This document shows, one piece after another, positions 12,619 to 23,631 of a stretch of DNA of 64,000 nt (position 1 is its first letter; each line of letters opens with the position of its first letter). This DNA comes from Prorocentrum cordatum. Taxonomy: Eukaryota > Sar > Dinophyceae > Prorocentrales > Prorocentraceae. Location: the NCBI GenBank assembly GCA_963575745.1, contig CAUYUJ010003670.1, positions 235,144 through 299,143 of the forward strand, read 5' to 3'. The notes under the pieces are model-generated. The model saw only the letters and a list, made by a program, of their open reading frames with translations. It had not been told where the DNA came from and did no database searches. The translations under genes were made by a program, and so were the position numbers.

Positions 12619-12780
12619 ACCACCCACCAAACCACCCCAACCCAACCCGAAGGCTCAGATTTACACTCGATTTCCAGTGGGGGGGGGGTCGGGAAACATC
12701 GAAAAAACACGTGGAACCCTTACCCCCCCCAACCCGAAATTCGGGTCTTCGGGTTGGGTTGGGGTGGTCTGGTAGGTAGT
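12619..12780. mobile_element. 162-bp terminal-inverted-repeat element (MITE-like), copy A
   Basis: The two ends are 34-bp imperfect inverted repeats (left ACCACCCACCAAACCACC and onward; right ends GGTGGTCTGGTAGGTAGT) with three mismatches by eye. The core carries CTCGATTTCCAGTGG, a G run and GTCGGGAAACATCGAAAAAA. A near-identical copy lies at 52735-52898 and a degraded one at about 13178-13356. It has no coding capacity, so it is non-autonomous. I could not see a clear target-site duplication. Confidence 0.8.
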
Positions 12781-12990
12781 CAAAACACGTCGAGCAGACG
12801 CGATGTTGTCGCGACGCGAGGGGTCCTGGGATCGCATCCTCGCCGTCCCGAGGAGCAGTAGGAAATGATGACGCGTTCCGAGATCTGCAAGAGTTTCGAA
12901 CTTTCCCACTGCACCGCGCCTGTTTCATTTACAAGGGCCGCAGGATACTCCGGAGTTCCTAGAACAGTACCTACCCTGGTACGCACGTGC

Positions 12991-13139
12991 TGAAACGCAA
13001 CACGTGCCGTGTTCAAGATGTCTCACGCACGTGTTGGCCCACGCTCTGGCGAACGTATCGCGCCAGAGCTACGCTTTCAATCTGCGTGCTGAGCTCCGTG
13101 TCAAGACGCCACGGGTTGCGCGTCGCGTATCGGGGCAGC
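12991..13139 (+). repeat. Dispersed repeat D3, copy 1
   Basis: About 150 bp aligning with 44244-44372. Shared blocks include CGCAACACGT, CCGTGTTCAA, TTTCAAT and TGAGCTC in the same order, with small indels. It abuts the degraded TIR element C. Confidence 0.65.
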
Positions 13140-13177
13140 TGAGCCTGGAACGCGTCCTGAGCCAATCGCATCATGAC

Positions 13178-13356
13178 TCGCTACTTACCAAGCCTCCACC
13201 ACCCAACCCGAAGGCCCTGGACCAATCCAAGTTCCAGATTAAGGAGGGTACGGGTCCGGTCGTGGCTCCTCCGTGTTCTGGAGTGCCCCTCCCCACCAGA
13301 AGTCGACGAGCCGAACGGTGACTTCGGGTTCGGTTGGGGGTGGTCTGGTAGGCAGT
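13178..13356. mobile_element. TIR element, degraded copy C
   Basis: The ends match those of copies A and B with more substitutions (left CTACTTACCA, CCAACCCGAAGG; right CTTCGGGTTCGG, GGTGGTCTGGTAGGCAGT). The interior has diverged beyond alignment by eye. An older member of the same non-autonomous family. Confidence 0.65.
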
Positions 13357-13935
13357 CTGTGGCGTCGTCCTCGTTCTACCCGTGGCCGTTCCGCCAACGA
13401 GGGCGTTCCGCTCGGCGCCGGGCCGGCCCCCTGCGGCCGCCGCGCTGCCGCCCAGGGTGCCGCGGGGCCGCCCTGTCGCGCGCGCGCGCCGGCCCGCGAT
13501 GCTCGGCCGGGGCGGCGCCGTCGTGGCGCGGCCGGCGGGGCACGGCGGACACCGGCTGCTGGCGCGCGTGAGGATCGGGGGCGTGCTGGCCGACCCCCCC
13601 GTTGGCGGCGAAATCCGAGGCATACACCCTAGGCGATGCTTAAGAAAACCTAAGTTTTCGTCCAGAGTCTCGATTATTCTTAAGTTTTCAATGTAAATCC
13701 CACGATTTTAATAGACATGTTGGGTTTTTATTCAAGTTCTGAGACTATGAATTTCTTATCCCATGATTTCTTAAGCATTTCGCAGGGTGTACCCTCGCCG
13801 GTCATCAGAGGAGGAGCAGATGGTTATCCCTGCCGCTACCCTTCCCTCGTCTTCCCATGTTTGGGCCTCCCGGGAGGCCCTCCTCGCCACCGTCGGTTTC
13901 GCCTCGAAATCGTGGTCAGAACGCACCCGGGGCCA
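13357..13935. other. GC spike and AT-richer flank without a gene
   Basis: About 13380-13600 is extremely GC-rich and open in several frames on both strands. It is followed by an AT-richer stretch with CTTAAG-containing motifs (about 13637-13680). No known domain. Confidence 0.4.
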
Positions 13936-14200
13936 TTTCCAGGGAGTAGCGGTATCAGTACAGTTGGTTTCCCCAGTTCGGGGGTGGGGGCGAGGGTTGA
14001 GATTGTAAGTCACGGAAGTTTCGGCTCGTCTTGAATTGAATGTTATCGGCGAGTGACGCCCGATAGCGTTGAGTAGAGCTCCCAAGCGCCAAGCACCGAG
14101 TAGCGCTGAGTAGCCCACGATAGCGCTCAAGTAGCGCCGACTAGCGACCAATAGCGGTATGGGAGTAGCGGTATCAGTACCTTTCGGTTCCCCCAGGCTC
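13936..14200 (+). repeat. Direct repeat GGGAGTAGCGGTATCAGTAC flanking TAGCG repeats
   Basis: The 20-mer occurs near 13949 and again near 14161. In between lie degenerate GAGTAGCGC / CAAGTAGCGC repeats. Related GCGGTATCCGTCC-type motifs appear near 20430 and 20515. Function unknown. Confidence 0.6.
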
Positions 14201-14611
14201 AGGCAGTTCGATGGGCGGTGGGGGCAGGGCTCGGATGTCGCCACTTGCCCAGCAAGCCGGCCCCAGATCTCCGACGGTATGATTTTTCACCGTGTTCTAA
14301 GATGAGGTTCTTGCTCTTGATGCGATGCTTCCACCTCCCCCCTCCCTCTTCCGTCCTTCCCGCCTTAGTCGCCGTCCCGGTTCGAGGTGTTGGGAGCGGC
14401 TGCCAGGCAGCCGCGAGCCTCCTCGGGACTGCTGCCACACGCGCCAGCCTGCCTAGCGTGCCAGGGCAAGCTGTGCCCAGAAGTCGATCCCGGCGAGGCG
14501 CCACAGAGAGGACCTTGTGGCACCGACGACAGAACATATCGCAGTCGAGCACGGGCTCTTGTTCAAGTTTCTGCCGCACCTGAACTACTCGAGCGCCATC
14601 ACACCAGTGGG

Positions 14612-15727
14612 ATGGCTCAGAGATATAGGCCGCGTGGTCCCAGGGATCGAGCACCACGCAATGGAGATGCACAGCCGCCATGGAAGGTCGCGGCCCACAG
14701 GAATCTCTGGGAATGCGTTACTTGCTCACGTCAAAACTCTTGGTCTTCGACTACCTGTCTGAAATGTCAGCCCAGTAATAATGAGCACAACCCTTGGCAA
14801 TGCTGGTCACAGTCTACCCGTTCGCCTTTCATACCAAGAAACCCCAAACGCGCGAATTACACCCAGCCGAACAAGGCCAAGGGGAAGGACAAGGACCTGG
14901 ACCTGACGGACAGCCCTGTGCCCATCATGCCAGCGATTCCCGAGTTCGCGACCAGCCGCAGGAGTTGGAAGGAACCTTTTACAGATCCGAAGTTCCATGG
15001 CGACTTTCGACGCACTCTTACTGCCACCATGGTGTCCTTGGAAAGGCATATACATTGTGCCATTGACATGGATCTTGATCTAGAGCCGATCGCTAACTTG
15101 CGTGAGGGACGCAGCGCCGTACTGTATATAATAATGCAGGTTCGTTCGCCGCAAGCCACGGTGTCAAAACAGAAACTCTTCGTGAGCACTTGCCGCACAT
15201 GTTTCATGGACGCGCACGTCAAGTGCAATGAGCCCGAAGAGTTACTTGAAGCAACAGAAGTTCACTGTGAGGTCCTTTTCAAGACGAGTTTGCGCAAGCT
15301 GAGCAGCTGCTCGACAATCCAGGAAATGGAGGATGACGCAGCGTCTTTGGGCCAGCCCATCTCAGCCAGACGAGTGCAAGTAGAAGGGGGCGAGGGCGAA
15401 GACGAGCACGCGTCGGAGTACGAGCCGGCGCGGCCCCAGCAGCCGGTTCGTCGGGGTCAGCGAGTACCTCGGGCACCCCACCCGCTCGCTCACAAGGGGG
15501 CGCCCGGTGTCCGGTCGCCATCGCCAGCAGTGCCGCAGCCCGTTTTCGCCAAGGGAGAGGCAGCCGCACAGCAGGCAAGGGCTCGTGCAAGTGCGGCTCC
15601 GGGGCAGCCATCGCATCAGCGGCAGCCACGTGCGCCTCCTCTGCAAGTTCGACCCCTTGACGAGGCCTCGTTAATGGCACCAGCCCCTGGCATTACACCT
15701 GCGGTCTTCGCCGCCCTCCAGCAGTAA
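14612..15727 (+). CDS. LINE ORF1-like protein with RanBP2-type zinc finger
   Basis: 371 codons from the ATG at 14612; the frame is open upstream to 14387. Near residues 30-55 there is a RanBP2/NZF-type finger, W-x-C-x2-C-x3-N-x6-C-x2-C (LWECVTC then TTCLKCQ), a fold that binds RNA or ubiquitin and that I associate with dinoflagellate LINE ORF1 proteins; the LINE at 46.5 kb has one too. A central part (residues about 100-240) has no match I recognise. The C-terminal third is Arg/Pro/Ala-rich, and the frame closes at 15725-15727. Coiled-coil-like sequence continues after the stop in the same frame (about 15728-15880). No RT lies downstream. It may be a LINE fragment or a separate gene with this finger. 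Confidence 0.5.
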   Translation: MAQRYRPRGPRDRAPRNGDAQPPWKVAAHRNLWECVTCSRQNSWSSTTCLKCQPSNNEHNPWQCWSQSTRSPFIPRNPKRANYTQPNKAKGKDKDLDLTDSPVPIMPAIPEFATSRRSWKEPFTDPKFHGDFRRTLTATMVSLERHIHCAIDMDLDLEPIANLREGRSAVLYIIMQVRSPQATVSKQKLFVSTCRTCFMDAHVKCNEPEELLEATEVHCEVLFKTSLRKLSSCSTIQEMEDDAASLGQPISARRVQVEGGEGEDEHASEYEPARPQQPVRRGQRVPRAPHPLAHKGAPGVRSPSPAVPQPVFAKGEAAAQQARARASAAPGQPSHQRQPRAPPLQVRPLDEASLMAPAPGITPAVFAALQQ

Positions 15728-16316
15728 AGCACCCAGTTGCTCGCGAACGTGAAGACATTCCAGGATGCGGTCGCCGCGCTCCGGCGGGAGATAGGTAACA
15801 TGCGCGCAGAGCGAAGAGGCAAACCGCCGAGCAGTTCAAGCAGGTCGCATAGGAGGCAGCCGAGAAAGCAGCCACCGTGACCCCTCCGAAGAACGGCGAA
15901 GCCAGGCATCCGACCCTGTCGCTGGATTGAGACATGCTGACCGCGGGCGCATGGAAGTATCGCGCGGCCGACCAGCAAACGCATCCAAGTCCTTACGGCG
16001 CCGACCTCTCCGTAGCCAGGCTGGGGCTGACATCCGGCGCGGGGTCGACGGAGGTGGCGTCCTGGGCGGGGAGCAGCAGCAGCTGCTGGTCGCGAGGCAA
16101 GACGTCCGTGACGCAGTCGAGAAGGCCACGGGCGCCATCGGCGAGAACGGCGTCGCGGAGCTGCTGAAGGCGCCTGACCCCCCGGTCGCTGTTCCAGCCG
16201 GCGCTCGTTTTTTTCTAGCTCAACCACTTGCGTGCGCCGCTGTGCGCGCGGGGCTCATTGGTCTTTGGCGCGCATTCGCAGTTGGTTGCCCTCGGCATTT
16301 TGCCGAAGGGAAGTGA
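15728..16316 (+). pseudogene. Degraded continuation of a LINE ORF1-like region
   Basis: After the stop at 15725, helix-rich Ala/Arg/Glu sequence continues in frame to about 15880, then in a second frame (about 15927-16316, with EQQQLLVARQDVRDAVEKA). This fits a frameshifted ORF1 coiled coil, but the match is compositional and weak. Confidence 0.3.
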
Positions 16317-17940
16317 GTCGGGTGACTCTCCTATCTTGAATTCGCAGGCCGCCGTCCAGAGACCGGGATTTCCGCTTTTCGTGCCCCTCCAACTTCCAGT
16401 GCAAAACCATGCCGCTTCTTCGGGCGAGCCCGGCAACGCCGCGACGAATTTGGGATCTGTCGTCAGAGGCCCGCGTGTGTCACTCGCACCATTCCCCCAT
16501 TCCGCTTCTTCAAGGGGGAACTTGCCGGGCCGCGCTGGCCCGCGCAGCTCTCTGCGGGCGTGCATTCGTTGGTGCAGCTCCGGCGCCCATCGGCGATCGC
16601 TGCGCCGTCGGTCGCGGCGCCCTCTCCCCAGATGCAGACGCCGATCGTCTCCGAATTCTCGCCGACGCCGGGCGAGATCCTGGTTGGGCTTGGAGTCGTC
16701 CGACCCGCGAGCTCCGCTCGGAGCGGGGCTCGAGGGGGCAATCTGGGCCGCGGCTTGGATGTCATTCGCCGTCGAGATCTTGAGCGGCACCCGCGTGCCA
16801 GTTACTGCTCAGGCAATATGGAAGTGTTGCGTGTGTGCACGGCTGGTTGTGCGCAGTGCGCGTTGCGTCGCGTCGCGTGCCTACCCGATTGCCTTGCGCA
16901 AGTCCCACCCAGGTGTGTCTCTATGCTCGCGCGCGAGCGCGTGCGCGGACTCATTTCGCATCCTTTGGTGGATCCGTGGACGTTCTGACTTGGGTTTACG
17001 CGATGGCAATACTGCCGGCTTTCTTTTATCCTGGTTGGCGCAGTCGTGAGACGCATGGGCGGCATGCGCGCGCGCTGCCGCGGCTCCGTGCAACGCGCGC
17101 CTCGCCCCGCCGACAACGCGCCTTTCCCCTCAGCATGGGGGTGAGCTACCCGAGCCGCTGCCCCCAATCATCGGCCCCCCCGCGGTCATTCTAGCCACTG
17201 AGCGCCCCGCGAGAAGGCAGCGAGGTTCTCGCTGCGACGTGGTTTGCCGTTGCCGGCGCGCTCGCCCCTGGGCCCGAGAGCCTAGACAGGTGCTAACGAG
17301 GACCTCTATCGTTTCTCAGGTTTCGACGCCCAGGGCAGAATGATGTAGCTAGCGGGTCCGTTTACATGCGAATCGGACTTCGTGGTGGGGTCGTCTGAAA
17401 GGCGATTGCGGCGCTCGGGCGCGCTCATGTCGGGGCCATTTCTCGCTGCGTGCGCGGGCGTCCTGCGCCGGCAGGGGGGGGCGCGCGCTTTGGCTCAACG
17501 CGCAATTCGACTACGCGTGAGAGTGGCCCTTCGCCAGGGTGACCTCTGGTGCTGGCCCGAGGAGGGTCGGGCAATTTTTCCCGTGGAGTAAGCTTCACTT
17601 CGCGTCGGCGCCCGCATCGCACGATTGCGCTCGCATCTGGGCGCGCTATGTTTGGGCCTGCCCCGTGCAATCGACAGCAGCGCGCGCGCGTTGCACCCTG
17701 TAGCATGCACTAGTTACCCGAGGGGGAGCCTGTCGATCAGTCGGGGCCGGCCCAGGACCAGTCCCGAATCCCAGCCCAAATCCCGAAACGTCTGGCTTGA
17801 AAACCTTTGGATAGCCTCAAGAAGACAGTAAGACCCCCCCTTTTCCGGTGGATTATAACGCCCCGCGCCCTGGAGCGTCATGGCTGCACCGGAGTACCTG
17901 GCTGCGGGGACTCGGGGCCTAGCTAGGGCTTCGCAGAGCC
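16317..17940. other. No recognisable gene
   Basis: GC-rich sequence with overlapping frames open on both strands and no identifiable domain. No repeats stand out until the GGGCTTAGC tandem begins. Confidence 0.5.
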
Positions 17941-18240
17941 GAGCAGTGCTAGGCCTTAGCAGGGCTCCGCAGGGCTCAGCAGGGCTCAGCAAAGCTCAGC
18001 AGGGCTTAGCAGGGCCTAGCAGGACCGACCAAGGCTCCGCAGGGCTGAGCAGGGCTTAGCAAAGCTTAGCAGGGCTTAGCAAGGCTTAGCAGGGCCTAGC
18101 AGGGCTTGGTAGGGCTTAGCAGGGCTTAGCAGAGCCTAGCAGGACTCAGCAGGACTTAGCCGGGCTTAGCAGGGCTTTGCAATGCTTAGCAGGGCTTAGC
18201 AAGGCTTAGTAAGGCTTAGCAGGGCTTAGCAAGGCTTAGT
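17941..18240 (+). repeat. 10-bp satellite, unit AGGGCTTAGC, block 1
   Basis: About 30 degenerate copies of a 10-bp unit (AGGGCTTAGC, AAGGCTTAGC, AGGGCCTAGC). It abuts an AGT microsatellite on its right. The same satellite resumes at about 19336. Confidence 0.9.
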
Positions 18241-18556
<316 letters not shown>

Positions 18557-18796
18557 CAAGCAGAGCGTGGCCTAGCAGTGCCTAGCAAGGCTTAGCAGAC
18601 TCAGACTGCTCAGGCTCACTCACTCAGAATCCGTGCGTGCCCGCTCCTCGGGCTCTCTCGTATTTCTGGGTCCGCGGGTGCTCAGATAACGCGGGGGTGC
18701 GGGGCGGGGGGGGTACCCTGGGGTGCCCCCCCCCCCTGGAAGGCCGACGAACTATTATTTCTGTAAGGAAGATGTAAAAGGAATCGCATGGGAAAG
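18557..18796. other. No recognisable gene
   Basis: Short unique spacer between the AGT and GGA microsatellites; a few CTTAGC-like units persist at its left end. Confidence 0.5.
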
Positions 18797-19008
18797 GAGG
18801 AGGAGGAGGAGGAGGAGGAGGAGGAGGAGGAGGAGGAGGAGGAGGAGGAGGAGGAGGAGGAGGAGGAGGAGGAGAGGAGGAGGAGGAGAGGAGGAGGAGG
18901 AGGAGGAGGAGGAGAGGAGGAGGAGGAGGAGGAGGAGGAGGAGGAGAGGAGGAGGAGGAGAAGGAGGAGGAGGAGGAGGAAGAGGAGGAGGAGGAGGAGG
19001 AGGAGCAA
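18797..19008. repeat. (GGA)n microsatellite
   Basis: Nearly continuous GGA with GAGAGG slips that change phase. Confidence 0.95.
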
Positions 19009-19044
19009 GGAAACACGAAGAAAACATTGGAAAAGCATAGTTGT

Positions 19045-19155
19045 GCCTGAGTTGTGGGTCAGGGGCTTGAGAAGTGCCTGGGTTGTGTGTCAGACACTGG
19101 AACAGTGCCTGGGTTGTGGGTCAGAGACTGGAACAGTGCCTGGGTTGTGACTGAA
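19045..19155 (+). repeat. About 32-bp tandem repeat (GTGCCTGGGTTGTG unit)
   Basis: Three to four copies of a unit containing AGTGCCTGGGTTGTG and CAGAGACTGGAAC. Confidence 0.8.
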
Positions 19156-19335
19156 TCCTTCTGCTCAGACTCACTCACATTCAGACTCATTGTGCTCAGA
19201 CTCACTCACAGTCAAAAATCGTGATCCTTCTTGGCATTGTGGTACTATTCATTAGTATGAGCATTATTATTATGATCGCTCTTGCTTGGTTTATCATTCG
19301 TATTGTGATACTCGTGCTCAGACTCAGGTCTGAGC
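19156..19335. other. Spacer with no gene
   Basis: Contains short repeated CAGACTCACTCACA motifs. Nothing coding seen. Confidence 0.5.
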
Positions 19336-19895
19336 ATGGCTTAGCAAGGCTTAGCAGGGCTTAGCAAGGCTAAACCTCGGACCGCGCTCCGGCCCACGCC
19401 TGGCAGGGCTTGGCAGGGCTCAGCAGGGTTTAGCAGGGCCTCGCAGAGCTTAGCAGGGCCTAGCAAGGCCACGCAGGGCTGAGCAGGGCTTGGCAGGGCT
19501 TTGCACGGCTTAGCAGGGCTTAGCAAGCGTTAGCAAGGCATAGCAGGACCTGGCAGGGCTTAGCAGGGCCTAGCAGGGCTTAGCCTCGGACCTCGCTTGG
19601 ACCAGGGTTTAGCAGGGCTTCGCAGGGCTTAACCGGACTTCGCAGGGCTTTGCCTCGGACCAAGCTCGGACCACGCCTAGCAGGCCATAGCAGGGCGTAG
19701 CAGCGCTGACCAGTGCTGAGCAGGGCCTGCCTAGCAGGGCTGACCTAGCAGGGCTTAGCAGGGCCTTGTACAGGGCGTAGCAGGGCTTGGCAGGGCTTGG
19801 CAGGGCTTCGCAAGGCCCATCGGCCCGCAGGGCTTAGCAGGGCTTAGCAGGGCTTAGCAGGGCTTAGCAGGGCTTAGCAGGACCTACCAGGGATA
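19336..19895 (+). repeat. 10-bp satellite, unit AGGGCTTAGC, block 2
   Basis: Same family as 17941-18240, more degenerate, with CGGACC(A/T)CGCTCGGACC insertions. It ends in five clean GGGCTTAGCA units near 19829-19880. Confidence 0.85.
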
Positions 19896-22675
19896 GAGGT
19901 CCACAGAGATGTGGGCTAGATCCTTGACATTCGTTGCGACACCCCCTCTTGGCCTCATTGGGGCGGCCACCGATGGATTTTGTTTTCTGTTTGCGGCGGG
20001 TGCTAAGTTTATCGTTCTACGAAAACTGCCCGCCTGGAGTATTGAAAAAACCGGGTGTTAAGAATAACCCAGGGGGGTTTCTTAATGCCTGGTCAGGGTT
20101 ATTTTTGTGTATCTTTGAATATTTTTGAATATAGTTGAGAATGTTTGAAGAACCAATGGGGATCTTTATTGTTACAACTTGTCCAAATATATTCAAACAT
20201 ATTCCAGGCTTTCGGATGGGGCCAGTACTGGCCATGATGACGTCATCGCGATGCAGCCTGGCAGTGCCAGACCTCGTCGCGGTGGCCCCCGGCGGCGTCT
20301 GTTCTCGCAGCGCCTTCGAAGGGCCCTTCGGGGCGCTCGAATTCAATCGGCGGCATTTCGCGTTTGCCCGATGGCGCAACCGCGCAGTCGTGGCACTTCT
20401 CAACGCCAGTGGTAGGGTGCTGGGGGTGGTTGCGGTATCCGTCCAACGCTCGCAGGTCGTAACAGGCGCGGCACTTCCTCGACAGCACAGTGGGTGCGCA
20501 GGGAATGGTCTCCGTATCCGTCCCATTCTCGCAGGATCTTCCCAGGAACCTAGCAGGAGCCGGAGGGCATTTCCTCGCGTGTTTTGGGGCGCGGCGTGTT
20601 CGTAATATCTCAACTCGCAAAACATATGATACGAACTTGTGGGGTCGTTCGGTGACGTAGTTTCGATCCCCGCGCCTTTCTCGATTTCGGCCCCTGTGGC
20701 CCGTGATCGTCGGGCCCCAGGACCATTCAGACGTAGTAAAAACTGTCCCTGGGGAGGGGGTGAAGATTTCTGGGCAGCGCATCCAGAGAGCAGCACACCG
20801 TCGGATGTCTGGGACTCCTTCTGACGACCCCCCCCGCCGCCCCTCGCTCCGAGCCGCGGGCGGACGGCCGCAGGGGAACCCCCGAGGGCGAGGGGCTCGT
20901 CACGAAAGGGGGCTCGGCACGGCAGGGGTTCGGTCAGGTCGCGCCCGAGAGGAGCGCGTGCAGCTTGGCGCTCGCGGGGACGCCAAAAAACCCCTAAGCG
21001 TGCGCCCATGCCTTGAGAGCCTGGCGTCACAATTTTCTCACAACGGGCAATGCCACCCGACCTTCAGGGCTCATTTCGATTCCACCGATTCGATTCGATT
21101 TCGATGGTCTCGAATTCCGATTCGTTAGACTTCTGATTTCGATTTGGACTTCGATTTCTCAACCGAGGCCTACTAGCCTCCCGATTTCCGCCGATCGGAC
21201 TTCTCCCGACTCGGTTGCCAATTTCACCTATCCGATTTGTTTTCGATCGTCGATCTGGCTTTTCGATTCCATTCTGGGCTCTCCTGGACCTTCGGGCCCT
21301 GGGGCCGTCGCGTATAGTTCCAGCTCGAAGAATTTCGCGCCAAGATCCTCGTAGCCCGGGGTCGCTTGTACTCCGAAGCAGACTTCCGCTTTCCATTTCA
21401 CTTGGGATGGCTACGAGATGTGTTGTCGACCTTGCCGACAAGATTTTGCGGCCGCCGAAACGGGACCGTATACAGTGATAACATATTGTTCAGCAGCCCG
21501 AGAAGCGGCGCTCTGCACACAAACAGACGGGGCTTTGGGCTCGATTCACAGGGTTCCCTCGGGGAGAACGAGGATGGGGGCCACTGGGAGAGGGACGGGG
21601 GGGGCACGAGAACTGCCGCATGTATTTCGGCTCTGCCACCGGGCCCCTTCCTGAATAGATGGCCGCCACCCGCGCCGGGATGCGCCGAGAAATGCAGCCA
21701 CGGGAGCGGATTCGGCAGCACCCCCTCTGCCATGTTCGAAGTTGTCTGGCAACGAGGGAGACAATTGCTCATGATGTACATCTCCTTGTAGCTGGCACGA
21801 GCGAGTTCGTTGCCATCGAACATCATTGAGGGCTGCGGCCCTGGCACTCCGCCCATCGCGGGTGGGCCTCTGGCCGGTCACAGTGCGCTTCCCCTTTGCT
21901 CCCCCCTCTCCCCCACTGTCGTCCGACCCGCACCCTGAGATGCGGGCGACCGAGCACAGATCGTGACGGCCGGCGTTGCGTCCTTCTCTGCATGCCGGAG
22001 GCCGTCTCCTGGCCTCGGGGCCAGCAAACGGATTGGACTGTGTTTGCGCGGAACCAATGAAAAAGACGGAGGAAGGGAGCAGGAGCTAACAGCGATTCCA
22101 GGACGAGGTCCGGCCCCGAACTTGGCCGAGCAGCGTGGGCTGCCAGGACTCCCGAAGCCTTCCCTGGGGCCCGATTTTCATCCCAGGTGTCCTGTGGCCC
22201 TGCGAGGGCTCCCAGAGGCCAGAAACTATGGCAACCCTTCCGTCGTGATTTTTGCCGAGACGAGAACCCAGACATGCCTTGTCCTGACTCTTTCGTTTCG
22301 GGGTTCCCGGAAGTCCCGTCCCCATCCCCCGGGCCAGTTTTTTGTCGCGGGCAGTTTTTTGACGGTCCCACGGGCCAGGCCAGGGCCCCAGGAGGCCGAG
22401 AATTGCCAAAGACCTCCCGTCCTGGTTTTTCCACGACGCCAGGCATATAATGGAACCCTTCCGTCGTGATTTTTTCCGCGACGAGAGGAAGCCTGGGGAG
22501 GGGATCAGGGGCAACGAGGGGATCCTTACTATCCCGTGATGAGGGGTAAAGAATGTCCGCTAGTGAATTTCTTCCATGCCCTCAAAGTGCCCCAAGCAAA
22601 ACGTTGAGTAACCTCCAACGTCAGAGGCGCCCCAAACGCCAAACGCAAAGCAAACCTCACAGCAGAGAAGGGCGC
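19896..22675. other. Gene-poor region with scattered short repeats
   Basis: No gene recognised; long open minus-strand frames (for example 20017-21030) lack any motif. It contains an AATATT/TTGAATA-rich stretch (20105-20200), GCGGTATCCGTCC motifs near 20430 and 20515, a region rich in GATTTCGATTT motifs (about 21070-21260) and minus-strand fragments of dispersed family D4 (about 22190-22480). Confidence 0.5.
22190..22480 (-). repeat. Dispersed repeat D4, minus-strand copies
   Basis: The reverse complement carries CAGGACGGGAGGTCTTTGGC, GGCCTCCTGGGGCCCTGGCC and GGGACCGTC blocks also present near 53260-53460, 53690-53870 and 56375-56500. Two tandem partial copies appear here, both ending at a CCGTCGTGATTTTT motif. 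Confidence 0.55.
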
Positions 22676-23220
22676 TATGCTGAGAAGGAGGAGGAGAAGG
22701 AGGAGGAGGAGGAGGAGGAGGAGAGGAGGGATAATATCAGGTGAGGAGGAGCGCGAGGAAAACGAGGAGGTGGAACAGGGGGAAGACGACGATCAGGAGG
22801 AAAGGAGCATGAGGAGGGGAAACGCGTCAGGGAGGAGGGGGAGCAAGGGCAGGACGATGGGGGTGAAGGGCGCACGGACGAGGGCGGTTGTGAGGAGGAA
22901 GGGCAGAAAATAATCGAAAGAAGAAAATGGGTCGGAGAATGTGGGGGCAGAGCCATTAACGGGTCCTCCCCGCCCCGGGCGTTCTGGCCCCTCCTTAGGA
23001 CGGTTGTCGTCGTCGCCATCGCCGTCGTTGTTGCCACCGTCGTCTGGTCTGTTCGCGCAGGCTGGGGCTACTCTGGGGACACTTGTCTCACTACTGCTCG
23101 CATTTGCAACCCGTCCCAAAATATTTGGCACGAAAAGCTCGGAACCCCGTAAAGACCCCTCAGGAGTGAAGAGTGAAGATCAGAAGGGGAATGAGAGGAC
23201 CTGAGGACGCCCATTCCATG
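22676..23220. other. Purine-rich tract and unique spacer, no gene
   Basis: GGA-rich purine tract at about 22685-22915, then unique sequence. Nothing coding recognised. Confidence 0.5.
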
Positions 23221-23245
23221 ACAAAGGGCACGGTCCCGGTGGCCG

Positions 23246-23310
23246 ATTCCCCTTGATGTGGGAAGGCGCTGTATTACTATCAGCGCCTTCCTATATACAT
23301 CAAGGGGAAT
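23246..23310. other. Near-perfect hairpin (about 65 nt)
   Basis: The outer arms ATTCCCCTTGATGT (23246-23259) and ACATCAAGGGGAAT (23297-23310) are perfectly complementary. So are the inner arms GGAAGGCGCTG (23261-23271) and CAGCGCCTTCC (23281-23291). The loop is 9 nt and the internal bulge is 1 nt against 5 nt. This is 25 base pairs in total. It could be a small-RNA precursor or a tiny foldback element. It lies about 285 bp upstream of the spliced-leader-like motif and the first exon of the transposase-like gene. Confidence 0.85.
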
Positions 23311-23367
23311 TGGGTGGCTTCTGGTGCGAACTCCATTTTTGGTTTTTTGCGGGGCGAATCGGCGGGG

Positions 23368-23410
23368 GAGGGCCCTGGGGTAAAGGCAGAGGCCCTGGGG
23401 TAAAGGCAGA
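23368..23410 (+). repeat. Two-copy tandem GGCCCTGGGGTAAAGGCAGA
   Basis: The 20-bp unit occurs twice in a row. Confidence 0.85.
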
Positions 23411-23594
23411 AGGCGTGGACCTGCTCAGAACGCGGCGCTGGGGACTGTCTGGGAAATCGAGCAGCTCGGAACGGCCTTCTTAGAAGCCTCCTTCACTTCC
23501 AGAGCCCCCGCGCGTCATACCCCCCCGGCCCCTCAGACAAGTCCTTTGAGATTCCCCCTCACCCACCGCCTGCGTCCACGCCACCGTCGTATCA

Positions 23595-23607
23595 TAGCCA
23601 TTTTGGC
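23595..23607 (+). other. Spliced-leader-like remnant
   Basis: TAGCCATTTTGGC is an exact 13-nt match to the core of the dinoflagellate trans-spliced leader; the bases before it (CA) and after it (ATAGG) partly match. It sits 25 bp before the first ATG of an open frame. It may be a relic of a re-integrated trans-spliced mRNA, or chance. Confidence 0.5.
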
Positions 23608-23631
23608 ATAGGGAGTGCGTTCCGCCTCCAG

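Noticed and set aside
13376-13627. Arg/Ala/Gly-rich frames in the GC spike as a gene
   Set aside because: Open on both strands in several frames because of extreme GC; no domain.
16201-16230. TTTTTTTCTAGCTCAACC read as a third spliced-leader relic
   Set aside because: Only a partial match to the right half of the leader, with no left half and no intact gene after it.
20017-21030. 337-codon minus-strand frame
   Set aside because: No motif; contains dispersed repeat fragments and its mirror frames are equally open.
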